Below are positions 16,999 through 25,222 of a stretch of 64,000 bases of DNA, piece after piece. Each line of letters starts with the position of its first letter. Within the stretch, counting starts at the first letter, position 1. The stretch spans positions 1 to 64,000 of the forward strand of contig CAZYAN010000016.1 of the NCBI GenBank assembly GCA_964645585.1, written 5' to 3'. Source of the DNA: DATGSL01 sp964645585 (GTDB taxonomy: Bacteria > Verrucomicrobiota > Verrucomicrobiia > Opitutales > T3Sed10-336). Below the pieces are notes generated by a model. That model searched no databases. It worked only from the letters and a program-made list of their open reading frames with translations, and was not told the origin of the DNA. A program made the position numbers and the translations under genes.

Positions 16999-17499
16999 TC
17001 AAACAATGCCCGTGCCCGCTTCGTCGCCGGACGCGCAAACGGTGACCTGCATCTGGCGGAGCGCTTCATACGCGGCAATCCCGACGCTCGTCGAGAGGTT
17101 CAGTGACCGGAGTTCCGAGTTGTAACGGGGAATCGTGACGCGCCGTTCCGCGCCGATTTCCTCGTGCAGCCAATCCGGCAAGCCGGACCCTTCATTTCCG
17201 AACAGCAGGCCGTCGCCGCGAGAGTACGGCGCTTCCCAAAAGGTCCGCGCCGCCTTCGTCGTAAACAGCCAGATCTTCTCCGGTCCCGCATCGCTGTTTC
17301 GGAAATCCGCCCAGCTTTCGTGGTGATGCACATCGAGCGAATGCCAATAGTCCATTCCGCTGCGCCGCAAATGACGATCCGTGATTCGAAATCCGAGCGG
17401 ATGAATCAAATGCAATCGCGACCGCGTAATCGCGCAGAGCCGGCCCACATTGCCCGTGTTCTGCGGAATTTCCGGCTGGAACAGAATGATGTGCAACAT
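16999..17499 (-). CDS. trmL: tRNA (cytidine(34)-2'-O)-methyltransferase
   Basis: A 166-residue SPOUT methyltransferase. IILFQPEIPQNTGNVGRLCAIT at the N-terminus is the TrmL/YibK hallmark. LLFGNEGSGLPDW and RVTIPRYNSELRSLNLSTSVGIAAYEALRQ form the trefoil-knot AdoMet site. TrmL methylates the wobble 2'-OH of tRNA-Leu isoacceptors. It follows the XRE regulator gene by 39 bp on the same strand. Confidence 0.9.
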   Translation of the reverse strand: MLHIILFQPEIPQNTGNVGRLCAITRSRLHLIHPLGFRITDRHLRRSGMDYWHSLDVHHHESWADFRNSDAGPEKIWLFTTKAARTFWEAPYSRGDGLLFGNEGSGLPDWLHEEIGAERRVTIPRYNSELRSLNLSTSVGIAAYEALRQMQVTVCASGDEAGTGIV

Positions 17500-17538
17500 G
17501 CGGGAAGAACCGATCGCCGCGGCGCGAACAGGTCAACG

Positions 17539-17925
17539 TCAATCTCGATCGTTTGAACTCGCTCCCTGAGAAAACGGCGGCCGATCGAGCGGGAAAATCA
17601 GCTTGAGCTTCGTGATGACGTAACCTTGCACGTCACGATCCTCCTTCGTCGCTTCCCACACTTGCTCCAAATACTTCATCGCGGCGTTCTTTGACGCCTG
17701 TCCGGCCGTCGCCGGCAAGTCGCGGCTCGACGACATTTCCGCCAGTTCACGCTTAATACGGCGGGCCAGCGCAACCAGCGTCTCGCTGGGAACCTTTCGT
17801 CCCGTCTCGATCTGGCAGATATAATTCTTCGAAACCTTCAGCAAATTTCCAAGGTCCGACTGCGTCAGCCCGAAATCCTTTCGCAACTTAAGGAAATCAA
17901 AATCTTGACTCGTTTCACCGTTCAT
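17539..17925 (-). CDS. XRE-family helix-turn-helix regulator
   Basis: 128 residues from ATG at 17925. The N-terminal half is a Cro/CI-type HTH (LRKDFGLTQSDLGNLLKVSKNYICQIETGRKVPSETLVALAR). The C-terminal half is helical (MKYLEQVWEATKEDRDVQGYVITKLKLIFPL) and unassigned. The open frame continues upstream into thrB in another frame, so the start must be near here; an ATG four codons upstream is also possible. It sits between thrB and trmL; its targets are unknown. Confidence 0.72.
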   Translation of the reverse strand: MNGETSQDFDFLKLRKDFGLTQSDLGNLLKVSKNYICQIETGRKVPSETLVALARRIKRELAEMSSSRDLPATAGQASKNAAMKYLEQVWEATKEDRDVQGYVITKLKLIFPLDRPPFSQGASSNDRD

Positions 17926-18110
17926 TCCGCTGTGCATTCGATTTTCAACTGCTTTTCTTGAAATTATCAGCATTCCAGCGGTTTTCAAAGCGACTGCGCC
18001 ATTTTCCACGAGGGAGGCCGGTAAAAGCCCGGTGTCCGAAGCCGGAAAACCACCTGTTTGAACGCTCCGCCCAACGGGTGAAACCGCCAAAAAGGCAAAT
18101 CCTTCGCGAC

Positions 18111-19079
18111 CTAGCTCCGGACCACGCGCAAGCCGTCGTTGTCGCATCGAAGCAACCGGCTCCGCGACTCGACCCCCGCCTTCCGCAACGCGCTGCTCAT
18201 CGCTTTCGCAACCGCGGAGGCGGTTGACGCGGGGCCCGCGCACAAAATGGTCGAGCCGCTTCCGCTCAACCAGCCGGTGTAAGCGCCCGCCTCGACCCCG
18301 GCCGCGATTGCCGCTTCCGCTCCAGGGAGTCCCCGCATGCGGTACGGCTGATGAATAAAATCCGTCACCGCTCCCCGCAGTTTCTCGTATTCACCGGTTG
18401 CGAAAACCGCCACCACAAACGCGAGGCTGTTCAAGCTCTTTACGACCTCCGGAAATGCCAGCGTGTCTGGAAGCGATTGGCGTGAGGCCCGCGTTTGAAT
18501 CTCCAGTTCCGGCGAAACGACAGTGAAAAGCAGGTCGCTCCCGACATCAAAGCGGGTGACATCCGCGAGGCGGCCCGTATCCGGGCAGGTGCGCGCCACA
18601 CAAAATCCGCCGAAAACCGCCGCCACCGCATTGTCCGGGTGTCCTTCAAGCTCCGTCACCAGCTCCGCGATCGCGCGCCGGTCAAGCGGATCGCCAGCGA
18701 TCGCGTTCAATCCGGCAAGCACTCCCGCCCGAACCGTCACACTCGACCCGAGCCCTCGCGCCAGCGGAACCTCGCCGCGGATCTCAAACGAAAACCCAAA
18801 CGGCTCCACGCCGGACCGTTCGAAAAATGTCCCGGCGATTTCCTCAATCATCGCCTGTTCCTGCTTCTGGAAACGCGCATCATCGCCCGCGTAACGGATG
18901 GCGCCGTCATCGCGGCGTGCAACAATCACTTCGTTGTAAAGTTGGAACGCGAGTCCGAGCGTATCAAATCCAGGACCGCAATTGGAGGTGCTGGCGGGAA
19001 CACGAACACAATAAATCGGGGCAGACATGTTGGCTTCCGAGGCGGGCGCCTCGTCGGATCGGGAAAATGCAATCGTCAT
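18111..19079 (-). CDS. thrB: homoserine kinase
   Basis: Up to 322 residues of the GHMP kinase family. VRVPASTSNCGPGFDTLGLAFQLYN at the N-terminus and the ATP loop PLARGLGSSVTVRAGVLAGLNAI identify ThrB, which phosphorylates homoserine in threonine synthesis. The C-terminal GAYTGWLSGSGSTILCAG is the third GHMP motif. The listed start includes 17 residues before MSAPIYCV; ATG at 19028 is more like family members and may be the true start. Other threonine genes are not adjacent. Confidence 0.87.
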   Translation of the reverse strand: MTIAFSRSDEAPASEANMSAPIYCVRVPASTSNCGPGFDTLGLAFQLYNEVIVARRDDGAIRYAGDDARFQKQEQAMIEEIAGTFFERSGVEPFGFSFEIRGEVPLARGLGSSVTVRAGVLAGLNAIAGDPLDRRAIAELVTELEGHPDNAVAAVFGGFCVARTCPDTGRLADVTRFDVGSDLLFTVVSPELEIQTRASRQSLPDTLAFPEVVKSLNSLAFVVAVFATGEYEKLRGAVTDFIHQPYRMRGLPGAEAAIAAGVEAGAYTGWLSGSGSTILCAGPASTASAVAKAMSSALRKAGVESRSRLLRCDNDGLRVVRS

Positions 19080-19119
19080 AAGATCAGCGGCCTGGCGATT
19101 TTACTGAGGCGCCCGGAGA

Positions 19120-19602
19120 TTACTGCCGCATCGCCTTGAGCGCGCGCTTCATCTCCAGTTCATGGGCTTTTTTCTTTAGATCATCGCGTTTGTCGTAAAG
19201 CTTTTTCCCTTTGCCAAGCCCAATTTCGACCTTCACCAGCCCGTGTTTCAGGTAGACGCGAATCGGGACAATGGCGGCACCTCCCGTCTCGGTCGCGACC
19301 GCGATTTTATTGAGCTCCCGCTTGTTCAACAGCAGCTTGCGAGGCCGGTAGGGGTTGTGATTATGCACGTTCCCGAACGAGTACTCGCTGATGTGCATGT
19401 GGTAGAGAAACAGCTCCCCCTTTTCCAATCGCCCGAAGGCGTCGGTAATTTGCGCGCGCCCGGCCCGGATCGACTTGACCTCGGTGCCGGTCAGAACGAT
19501 TCCGGCTTCAAATCGGTCCTCGATGGCATAGTCGCGGAACGCCTTTGCGTTCCGAATCTCCTTCTGACGGACCGACTTTTTGTCTTTCGCAGCCACAGCC
19601 AC
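19120..19602 (-). CDS. smpB: SsrA-binding protein
   Basis: A 160-residue SmpB, partner of tmRNA in rescue of stalled ribosomes. NAKAFRDYAIEDRFEAGIVLTGTEVKSIRAGRAQITDAF and NPYRPRKLLLNKRELNKI are diagnostic, and the basic tail (GKGKKLYDKRDDLKKK) is intact. Start is GTG at 19602, preceded by GAGGGG. No tmRNA gene is present in the window. Confidence 0.95.
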   Translation of the reverse strand: MAVAAKDKKSVRQKEIRNAKAFRDYAIEDRFEAGIVLTGTEVKSIRAGRAQITDAFGRLEKGELFLYHMHISEYSFGNVHNHNPYRPRKLLLNKRELNKIAVATETGGAAIVPIRVYLKHGLVKVEIGLGKGKKLYDKRDDLKKKAHELEMKRALKAMRQ

Positions 19603-19659
19603 CCCTCAACGTTCAGCGCCCAGGCCGCCCGTCCCTTCCGGGGTATGCGGCTCCATCCC

Positions 19660-19860
19660 TCAATCTGGCTGGAGCTCGTAAGTAATCTTGCCTTCGATGA
19701 TTTCGCGGAGCGCGATGTCCTCGGGAGACAACTTTTCGAGCGATTCCACTAGGGGACGGTGGGTCGACTTCAATTGTTTGACGCGTCGCGATACCACATT
19801 AACCAGGATGTTGGCATCCGGGATCACTTTCTGTGCTTCCTGCAGATAATCTTCTCTCAA
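19660..19860 (-). CDS. rpoZ: RNA polymerase omega subunit
   Basis: 66 residues. NILVNVVSRRVKQL and SPEDIALREIIEGKITYE match the omega subunit, which stabilises beta' and assists core assembly. The start is TTG at 19860, supported by GGAGAG about 8 bases upstream. It precedes smpB by 57 bp. Confidence 0.85.
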   Translation of the reverse strand: MREDYLQEAQKVIPDANILVNVVSRRVKQLKSTHRPLVESLEKLSPEDIALREIIEGKITYELQPD

Positions 19861-19895
19861 AGGATTCTCTCCTGTTTAAATTCCGTGAAGGGAGA

Positions 19896-19923
19896 AACGT
19901 AGAGACCCCGCGGCTCCGGTCAA
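19896..19923 (-). promoter_or_regulatory. candidate sigma-70-type promoter for rpoZ-smpB
   Basis: On the minus strand TTGACC (19923-19918) and TACGTT (19901-19896) are separated by 16 bases, about 35 bases upstream of the rpoZ start. Four or five of six consensus positions match in each box. Experimental support is lacking. Confidence 0.4.
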
Positions 19924-20041
19924 GCCGTTATTGTTTCGAACCGAGAAGCCAAGGCTCAAAGCGCGAAGCGCGACGTTTACATAAACCGTTGATGACGCGG
20001 ATGAGTTCCGCAAGGCTGTTTCATTTTTCCGCCTTTTCCGG

Positions 20042-21172
20042 TTACGCCAGTTGCCAGCGGTACGGATAACTCGACAGGAGTTCTCCGCCATCTCTTGTCA
20101 CCCAGACGACATCCTCAATTCGCGCGCCGCCGACGCCCGGATAATACAGTCCCGGCTCGACCGTGACCACTTGTCCAACTTTCAGACGCGGTCCGCGCGG
20201 CGACAGACGGGGTGCCTCGTGCACCTCCAGCCCGAGCCCGTGACCGGTACCGTGAAAAAAACCTTCAGGATTGCCGCCCGCCCCCGAGGATCGGGTTTCA
20301 TACCCCGACTTCCGGAAAAACTCCACGACGGCCGCATGCACAGTATTCCCGGTGACCCCTGCCTTGATCTTGCCTAAAGCGAGCTTCTGGGCCTCGCGAA
20401 CGGTCTCAACCAACCGCCGCTGCGCGTCGGACGGTGTTCCTTTGAGAAATGTCCGCGTCATGTCACCGTGATACCCCGTAGCGGTCACCCGCGGAAAAAC
20501 GTCGACAATGATCAGCTCGTTGGCGCGCAGGACACCCGTCCCTGTCGCGTGCGGATCGCAGGCCTGATCACCGCCCGCCGCGATTGTATGACTCGATACC
20601 GCCCCTTTGCGGAGGCAGGCGATTTCAATCTCCTCTTTGAGCCGCTCGGACGTCAGGTAACGGTTCTGATAATATAATCGTCCGCGCCGGATCGTCGCCT
20701 TCCGGAGCAGCTGTTCCGCCGCGCGGATTCCCGCGGCGCTGCACGCGTTCCCTTTCCGGATCGCCTCCGCCTCCTCGCGCGTCTTCTTTTCGCGTTCGGG
20801 AAACAAACCTCCTTCGGCCACCGTCAACGGGATCCCGAGCGCTTCTATGCGCCGGGCGAGCCCCAACGGAAACGCGGGACCGACTTCAAACGTTCGAATA
20901 CCGAACTCGCGCGCCACGGCTGTGATCACCCCGGCGGGACCGGCAGCGTCGTTTTTGCCTTTTTTCGCCGCCTTTGCCCTCCACTCTTCCAGCGACAAAA
21001 TTTCGTCGAATCCGGAGTCGCGCCGGCCGCGCCCGATCTCAAGAGCGTTCAAAATAGCGACCTTTCGCCTTCCACTGGTGAAGGCAAAAAACGGGTCGGG
21101 CGCGAAAAAGCGTCCAAAATACAAAAGATCGGCGTCCGTTTCCGGCGCCGCATACAGCAATTTTTCCGGCAT
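20042..21172 (-). CDS. M24-family metallopeptidase (Xaa-Pro aminopeptidase-like)
   Basis: A 376-residue protein with a creatinase-like N-terminal domain and a pita-bread C-terminal domain. The metal ligands can be followed: Asp in IIVDVFPR, Asp in YHGDMTRTF, His in FHGTGHGLGLEVHE, Glu in VTVEPGLYY and Glu in ARIEDVVWV. These favour a proline-specific aminopeptidase (PepQ/PepP type). It is separated from rpoZ by 181 bp and lies 22 bp downstream of the ABC permease gene, so it may belong to that operon. Confidence 0.85.
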   Translation of the reverse strand: MPEKLLYAAPETDADLLYFGRFFAPDPFFAFTSGRRKVAILNALEIGRGRRDSGFDEILSLEEWRAKAAKKGKNDAAGPAGVITAVAREFGIRTFEVGPAFPLGLARRIEALGIPLTVAEGGLFPEREKKTREEAEAIRKGNACSAAGIRAAEQLLRKATIRRGRLYYQNRYLTSERLKEEIEIACLRKGAVSSHTIAAGGDQACDPHATGTGVLRANELIIVDVFPRVTATGYHGDMTRTFLKGTPSDAQRRLVETVREAQKLALGKIKAGVTGNTVHAAVVEFFRKSGYETRSSGAGGNPEGFFHGTGHGLGLEVHEAPRLSPRGPRLKVGQVVTVEPGLYYPGVGGARIEDVVWVTRDGGELLSSYPYRWQLA

Positions 21173-21194
21173 CGTTTCTTTCCTTTCTGTCTGA

Positions 21195-22397
21195 CTACTC
21201 GCGGAAGATCACCGACTCCTTCCTGAAGAGCTTCACCGCCACCGCCAAAGCGATCCCCGCATACACCGTCGACGAGATCAGGATCAATCCAATCCACTTC
21301 CACTCATGCATCCCGATCATCAAATCGCGGCCAATCAAACTGATATTCAGCACCGGCGTCACCGCGGAAAGCGGCGTCAGCTCCATCCCCGGCATCAACG
21401 CGCCCGCCGACGGCAAGATCGCGATGAGCAAGAGCGGACTGACGTAGGTTTGCGCTTCGCGAAAAGTCCGGGCAAAGACGCCGACGGCTAGCAGCAGTGC
21501 CGAGAACAGCGCTGCCATCGGAAGGAGCAAAAGAAAAAGGGCGGCCAGCGGACCCGGGCTGAGAGCGAGTTCCCCGAGACTGCCGGCGCCCGGCAGCCGG
21601 GAAAACGCGAACCAAAAACTCCCGGTGAGCGCCGCGAGCGCGAGAAGCGCGGTCAGTATCGAAAAGGTCATGACCACAAAAAACTTTCCGAGAACCAGCG
21701 TAAGGCGCGAGATCGGGCTGCTCAGCAAAGTCTCCATCGTCCCGCGCTCTTTTTCCCCGGCGGTCAGGTCCATGGCCGGATAAATGGCCCCGGTCATCGA
21801 GAGGACGATCAGCAAATACGGAAGCAGCCCGCCCAAAAGCGCGCCGGTCACTTTCTCCGGGGGAGCGACATTGGTCATCTCCACCGTAAACGGTCTCAGC
21901 AGTTGCTCCTCCAAGCCCGCCTCCTCCAAGCGCTCGCGAACGATTTCCTCGCGCAGTTCATTCAGCGCCGCTTGTATTCGTCCCGCCGCGAGCGCGGAAC
22001 GCGGTTCCCCGGCGTAGGTGAGGATCGTGAAACCGGCTGATTCGCCGCGGGCGATTCGCTCTTCGAAATCCTCCGGCACCAGAAGTGCCGCCTGCACGTC
22101 GCCATTGACGATCGCCGCGCGCACATCTTCGCCCGGATCGACCAGGCGCAGCGTGCCGACCGCGCTGACCGCCGCCACAGCCGCGGGCGCGGCCTCGCCC
22201 CCGATGACGCTCACCGTGTAAACCGCCTCCTCCGCCCGCTCGCTCATCTTTACCGTGAATCCTCCGATTGCGATCATCAGCAGCGGAATGACCAGCAACG
22301 GCACCGCGATCATCGAGATCAGCGCCCGGCGGTCCCGGAGCGAGTCGAGCAGCTCCTTTCGGTACACCACCCCTAACGCGTTCCGCGCTTTCTTCAT
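21195..22397 (-). CDS. ABC-2 type permease (NatB-like)
   Basis: About 400 residues from ATG at 22397. One N-terminal helix (ISMIAVPLLVIPLLMIAIGGF) is followed by a ~170-residue periplasmic domain and then about five helices. DLTAGEKERGTMETLLSSPISRLTLVLGKF is the characteristic motif of NatB-like ABC-2 permeases. With the upstream ATPase it should form an exporter, by family resemblance of Na+ or of another solute. It overlaps the ATPase gene by 4 bp. The open frame continues 52 codons upstream in the ATPase gene and is not used. Confidence 0.82.
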   Translation of the reverse strand: MKKARNALGVVYRKELLDSLRDRRALISMIAVPLLVIPLLMIAIGGFTVKMSERAEEAVYTVSVIGGEAAPAAVAAVSAVGTLRLVDPGEDVRAAIVNGDVQAALLVPEDFEERIARGESAGFTILTYAGEPRSALAAGRIQAALNELREEIVRERLEEAGLEEQLLRPFTVEMTNVAPPEKVTGALLGGLLPYLLIVLSMTGAIYPAMDLTAGEKERGTMETLLSSPISRLTLVLGKFFVVMTFSILTALLALAALTGSFWFAFSRLPGAGSLGELALSPGPLAALFLLLLPMAALFSALLLAVGVFARTFREAQTYVSPLLLIAILPSAGALMPGMELTPLSAVTPVLNISLIGRDLMIGMHEWKWIGLILISSTVYAGIALAVAVKLFRKESVIFRE

Positions 22398-23158
22398 ACA
22401 ATCCCCTCTCCGTTCGCCGCCGCGTCTCCGGCTTCCGCAACGCTTCGCACAAAAATCTCCTCCATGTCGCGCTCTCCATAACGCTCCCGCAAATCCTCCA
22501 CACTCCCCTCGGCGCAAATTCGGCCGTTGTGGATAATCGCGACACGATCGCACAGCTTTTCCACTTCGCTCATCACGTGAGTTGAAAAAAGGACGGTTTT
22601 TTCCAATTCGCGGCAGTCGCGGATGAAGCGCAAAATCTGCCGCGCGGCCATGACATCGAGCCCGAGCGACGGTTCGTCAAAAATCATCACTGGCGGGTCG
22701 TGGATCAGCGCCCGCGCAATCGAAATTTTTTGCTTCATTCCAGTCGAACACCGGTCGCAGCGGCGATCGCGGAATTCGTCAATGCCGAGACGAGAGAGCA
22801 GCCCGGCTGCCCGCTCGCGAAGCGTGTCCTCCGGCATTCCGTGCAGCCGTCCAAAATAGAGAATGGCCTCCTCGGCTGTCAGCCTGCCGTACAACGCGGT
22901 GGCGGTGGAAAGGAACCCGATCTTCTGGCGCACTTTCGCGGGCTGCTCGATAACGTCCACGCCAGCGACCCGTGCCGTGCCGCCGGTCGGCGTGAGCAAA
23001 GTCGCCAGCATGCGGAGGGTCGTTGTTTTCCCAGCGCCGTTCGCCCCGAGCAGACCGAAAATCTCACCCGGCCGGCACGTAAAACTCACCGAATCGACGG
23101 CGGTTACGGCTTTTCGGCCGCGCGCGAAGGTTTTTCTGAGTTCGACGACTTCAATCAC
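22394..23158 (-). CDS. ABC transporter ATPase (NatA-like)
   Basis: About 254 residues from GTG at 23158. Walker A GANGAGKTTT, signature-like STGMKQKISIARAL (S-T-G in place of SGG), Walker B VMIFDEPSLGLDV and the H-loop LFSTHVMSEVEKL are intact. It is the energy subunit for the permease encoded downstream. The open frame extends 51 codons further, into a sequence that looks like a decayed gene, so I place the start immediately before VVELRKTFARG. Confidence 0.85.
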   Translation of the reverse strand: MIEVVELRKTFARGRKAVTAVDSVSFTCRPGEIFGLLGANGAGKTTTLRMLATLLTPTGGTARVAGVDVIEQPAKVRQKIGFLSTATALYGRLTAEEAILYFGRLHGMPEDTLRERAAGLLSRLGIDEFRDRRCDRCSTGMKQKISIARALIHDPPVMIFDEPSLGLDVMAARQILRFIRDCRELEKTVLFSTHVMSEVEKLCDRVAIIHNGRICAEGSVEDLRERYGERDMEEIFVRSVAEAGDAAANGEGIV

Positions 23159-23159
23159 A

Positions 23160-23480
23160 AAACCCGATTGAAGCAAATGCGGCGTCAAATGAAAAGATCG
23201 TTGAGGCGGCCTTCGCCGCCCGCTCCTTCCCAGAACTGGAATCGATGGAAACCCGCTCTCTTTTAACAAGCGAAACTTCCAGCCGCGGGAATCGGGAATT
23301 TGACGAGGCAAACGGCTGAGAATCGCGCCAGATCTCGGTCACACTGCCATCGCCGTTGTCGATGGTATCCGCCAAAACGGCCGGCCCGTTCCAGCCGGCT
23401 ACCGATGTCGCCTTGACCGAATCACAAACGTCGACGCGGTCCGATGGACGGTCGAACGCGATTCGTCAGATAATCGCCCC
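23160..23480 (-). pseudogene. remnant of a verrucomicrobial secreted protein C-terminus
   Basis: A minus-strand frame reads VAGWNGPAVLADTIDNGDGS, then VTEIWRDSQPF and FPRLEVSL. The T-x-DNGDG-x-x-T-E pattern followed by a short R-F-x-RL-x-V end is the usual C-terminus of many large secreted verrucomicrobial proteins. Here it has no start codon of its own in a sensible place, is closed upstream by a stop near 23480, and runs past its normal end into non-coding sequence before natA. I read it as a decayed gene end. The motif recognition is from experience, not a search. Confidence 0.45.
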
Positions 23481-23571
23481 CTCGATATTCCGCTAAAAAA
23501 CCATTGTGCCATCAGACCCGAAACTGCATTCCCGCTCGAATCGTTCCGGGGGCGACGTTCTGGGGCAGCGT

Positions 23572-24315
23572 TTAGAGCGTATTGTCCCCGTACCAGAAGT
23601 ATTGCCTGCGATCACTGATATTCGGAATATCGCCGCGGTTGTAGCGGGTGACATGTCCGTCATAAAACAGGACGTTGGCTGAACCGTTGTGAGGCACACT
23701 TCCCAGTAGCTCATAGAACTCCCCGCGGGTTCCCGTATTCCAATAAAAACTTTCAACAACCATAGCGGTGATCGTCGACACTGTCATCGATTCGAGACTT
23801 GCCGAGTAATTCGGATTCCCTCCCGGCGCGGCCTGACTGCTCATCGCGTAGGAGTATGTTCCATACTGGTTGTCGCTTGGCTGCCCGCTGTAAAAGACAT
23901 CACTTGGCGCCTTATTAGCAGCCCCGTAATTCGCGTAGACGGTCGGACACTGAAAGATGCGGGGGGTCTTGGCCACGTTGCGAATCTCTTCCAGATTCAA
24001 CGGCTCATCACTGTAGACATAAGGCCAAATGCCACCGTGAAAGGTTGATACAGCTCCGGTTCCCGTTGTATTGCCGGTCGCCTTTTCATAGGCGAATTTA
24101 TCGTTTGCCGGCGGAACTCTGCCGTCGTGGTCTTCAGCATACAGCTGGATCCCTTGCCCCATCTGCCGCATGTTCGAAAGACACTGTGCCGCGCGCGCGT
24201 TTTCACGGACGGCCCCAACGACCGGAATAAGAATCGCGGCAAGAATTCCGATGATCGCAATGACGGTGAGCAATTCAATTAAGGTGAAAGCGGTTGCGGA
24301 CTTCTTCGTTTTCAT
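23572..24315 (-). CDS. prepilin-type N-terminal cleavage/methylation domain protein (DUF1559-like)
   Basis: 247 residues from ATG at 24315. The type IV prepilin/pseudopilin N-terminus is clear: AFTLIELLTVIAIIGILAAI with cleavage expected before Phe. The C-terminal NVLFYDGHVTRY is the H-X9-DG-like motif of DUF1559-type proteins abundant in Planctomycetota and Verrucomicrobiota. The protein is probably exported by a type II/IV-pilus-like machine. No secretion genes are adjacent. A gene remnant follows it on the same strand. Confidence 0.85.
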   Translation of the reverse strand: MKTKKSATAFTLIELLTVIAIIGILAAILIPVVGAVRENARAAQCLSNMRQMGQGIQLYAEDHDGRVPPANDKFAYEKATGNTTGTGAVSTFHGGIWPYVYSDEPLNLEEIRNVAKTPRIFQCPTVYANYGAANKAPSDVFYSGQPSDNQYGTYSYAMSSQAAPGGNPNYSASLESMTVSTITAMVVESFYWNTGTRGEFYELLGSVPHNGSANVLFYDGHVTRYNRGDIPNISDRRQYFWYGDNTL

Positions 24316-24665
24316 GACGCCGTAAGCATGCTGGAGTTTGACTGGTACTGGGATGGGAAAGGATGAGCGGCCGATATCGCACAATTCGGTCCCGCGCATT
24401 TCTCTCAATTTGACAGAATCGGCAAGCGGCGTCAATAGGCAGGTCAAGGAAGCCCTGAACGCGACGCCGTTCCCACTCCCTTCAAATTTCACTTGCGCGC
24501 ACCGGGCTTTTGAACTCTTTTTGTTCCTTGCGTCAGGGTCCAGCCCGCACATTGGGCTTGCCCCCGCGGCCGGTCCGGAGTCTTCCGGACGGAAACGGTG
24601 AATCCGGCTGATGGCTGGGATCACGAGTCTGCAACCAGGCTCCCGGTCGTGCAAGAAGTCAAAAC
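24316..24665. other. gene-free stretch between the prepilin gene and rpsO
   Basis: These 350 bases lie between divergent genes and should hold both promoters. No protein is supported. The rpsO-proximal half has two hairpins: AGCCC/GGGCT around 24542-24558, and a 7-bp stem GTCCGGA/TCCGGAC with a 4-nt loop at 24573-24590. Ribosomal protein S15 commonly represses its own mRNA through a folded leader, so these are candidates for such a site. No sequence similarity to a known S15 leader could be tested. Confidence 0.35.
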
Positions 24666-24932
24666 ATGCCGAAGAAGATCAATAAGCAAGAAATCATCTC
24701 TCAGTTTAAAATTAACGATGCGGACACCGGTTCCAGCGATGTCCAAATCGCTCTGCTCACGGCGAGAATCAACTCGCTGACCGAGCACCTCCGGACCCAC
24801 CGGAAGGACTTTCACTCCCGCCGCGGCCTGATCGCTATGGCCAGCCGGCGGCGCAAGCTGCTCGACTACGTCAAGCGGCACGACCTCCCGAGATACACCG
24901 AGCTTCTTCAAAAGCTCGAGCTCCGCAAATAG
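24666..24932 (+). CDS. rpsO: 30S ribosomal protein S15
   Basis: 88 residues. GSSDVQIALLTARINSLTEHLRTHRKDFHSRRGL and RRRKLLDYVKRHD are the conserved S15 core that binds the 16S rRNA central domain. It precedes pnp, the classic rpsO-pnp order. Only a weak ribosome binding site (AAGAAG) is seen. Confidence 0.97.
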   Translation: MPKKINKQEIISQFKINDADTGSSDVQIALLTARINSLTEHLRTHRKDFHSRRGLIAMASRRRKLLDYVKRHDLPRYTELLQKLELRK

Positions 24933-25090
24933 CGGTATTGCCGTCGGTCCCGGCAGACCCGCCCCTGGCATGACAGCGATCCTTCGGCCCGTCCCGCTGC
25001 TTTCGGCGGACGCGCCGCCGGAGAATCGATTGTTTCGCCCGCGGGTTTCCGCGAGATCGAAAGAAGGCCGCGGGACGATGAAAGCCCTTT

Positions 25091-25117
25091 CGCTGGCGGC
25101 ATGCTGTGCCGTCAGCG
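25091..25117 (+). promoter_or_regulatory. leader hairpin upstream of pnp
   Basis: An 11-bp stem (CGCTGGCGGCA at 25091-25101 with TGCCGTCAGCG at 25107-25117, one G-U pair, 5-nt loop) lies about 105 bases upstream of the pnp start in the 290-bp rpsO-pnp gap. It has no T tract. In Escherichia coli an RNase III-cut hairpin in this position drives PNPase autoregulation; the same role here is inference. Confidence 0.45.
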
Positions 25118-25222
25118 GTTCTTTGATCGATCCAACGGCCTGGCGGATATCCCTTTCGTGATTTTCCATTCTACTTCAGGAAGACGAGAGGGTGCGCAGA
25201 AAGAGAAGATAGAAGGAAATTC

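Noticed and set aside
17926..18243. Upstream extension of the XRE regulator to 234 codons
   Set aside because: It overlaps thrB on the same strand in another frame and adds residues unlike any HTH protein.
24970..25161. 63-codon ORF between rpsO and pnp
   Set aside because: No ribosome binding site, low-complexity Arg/Ala/Ser composition, and it covers the structured pnp leader.
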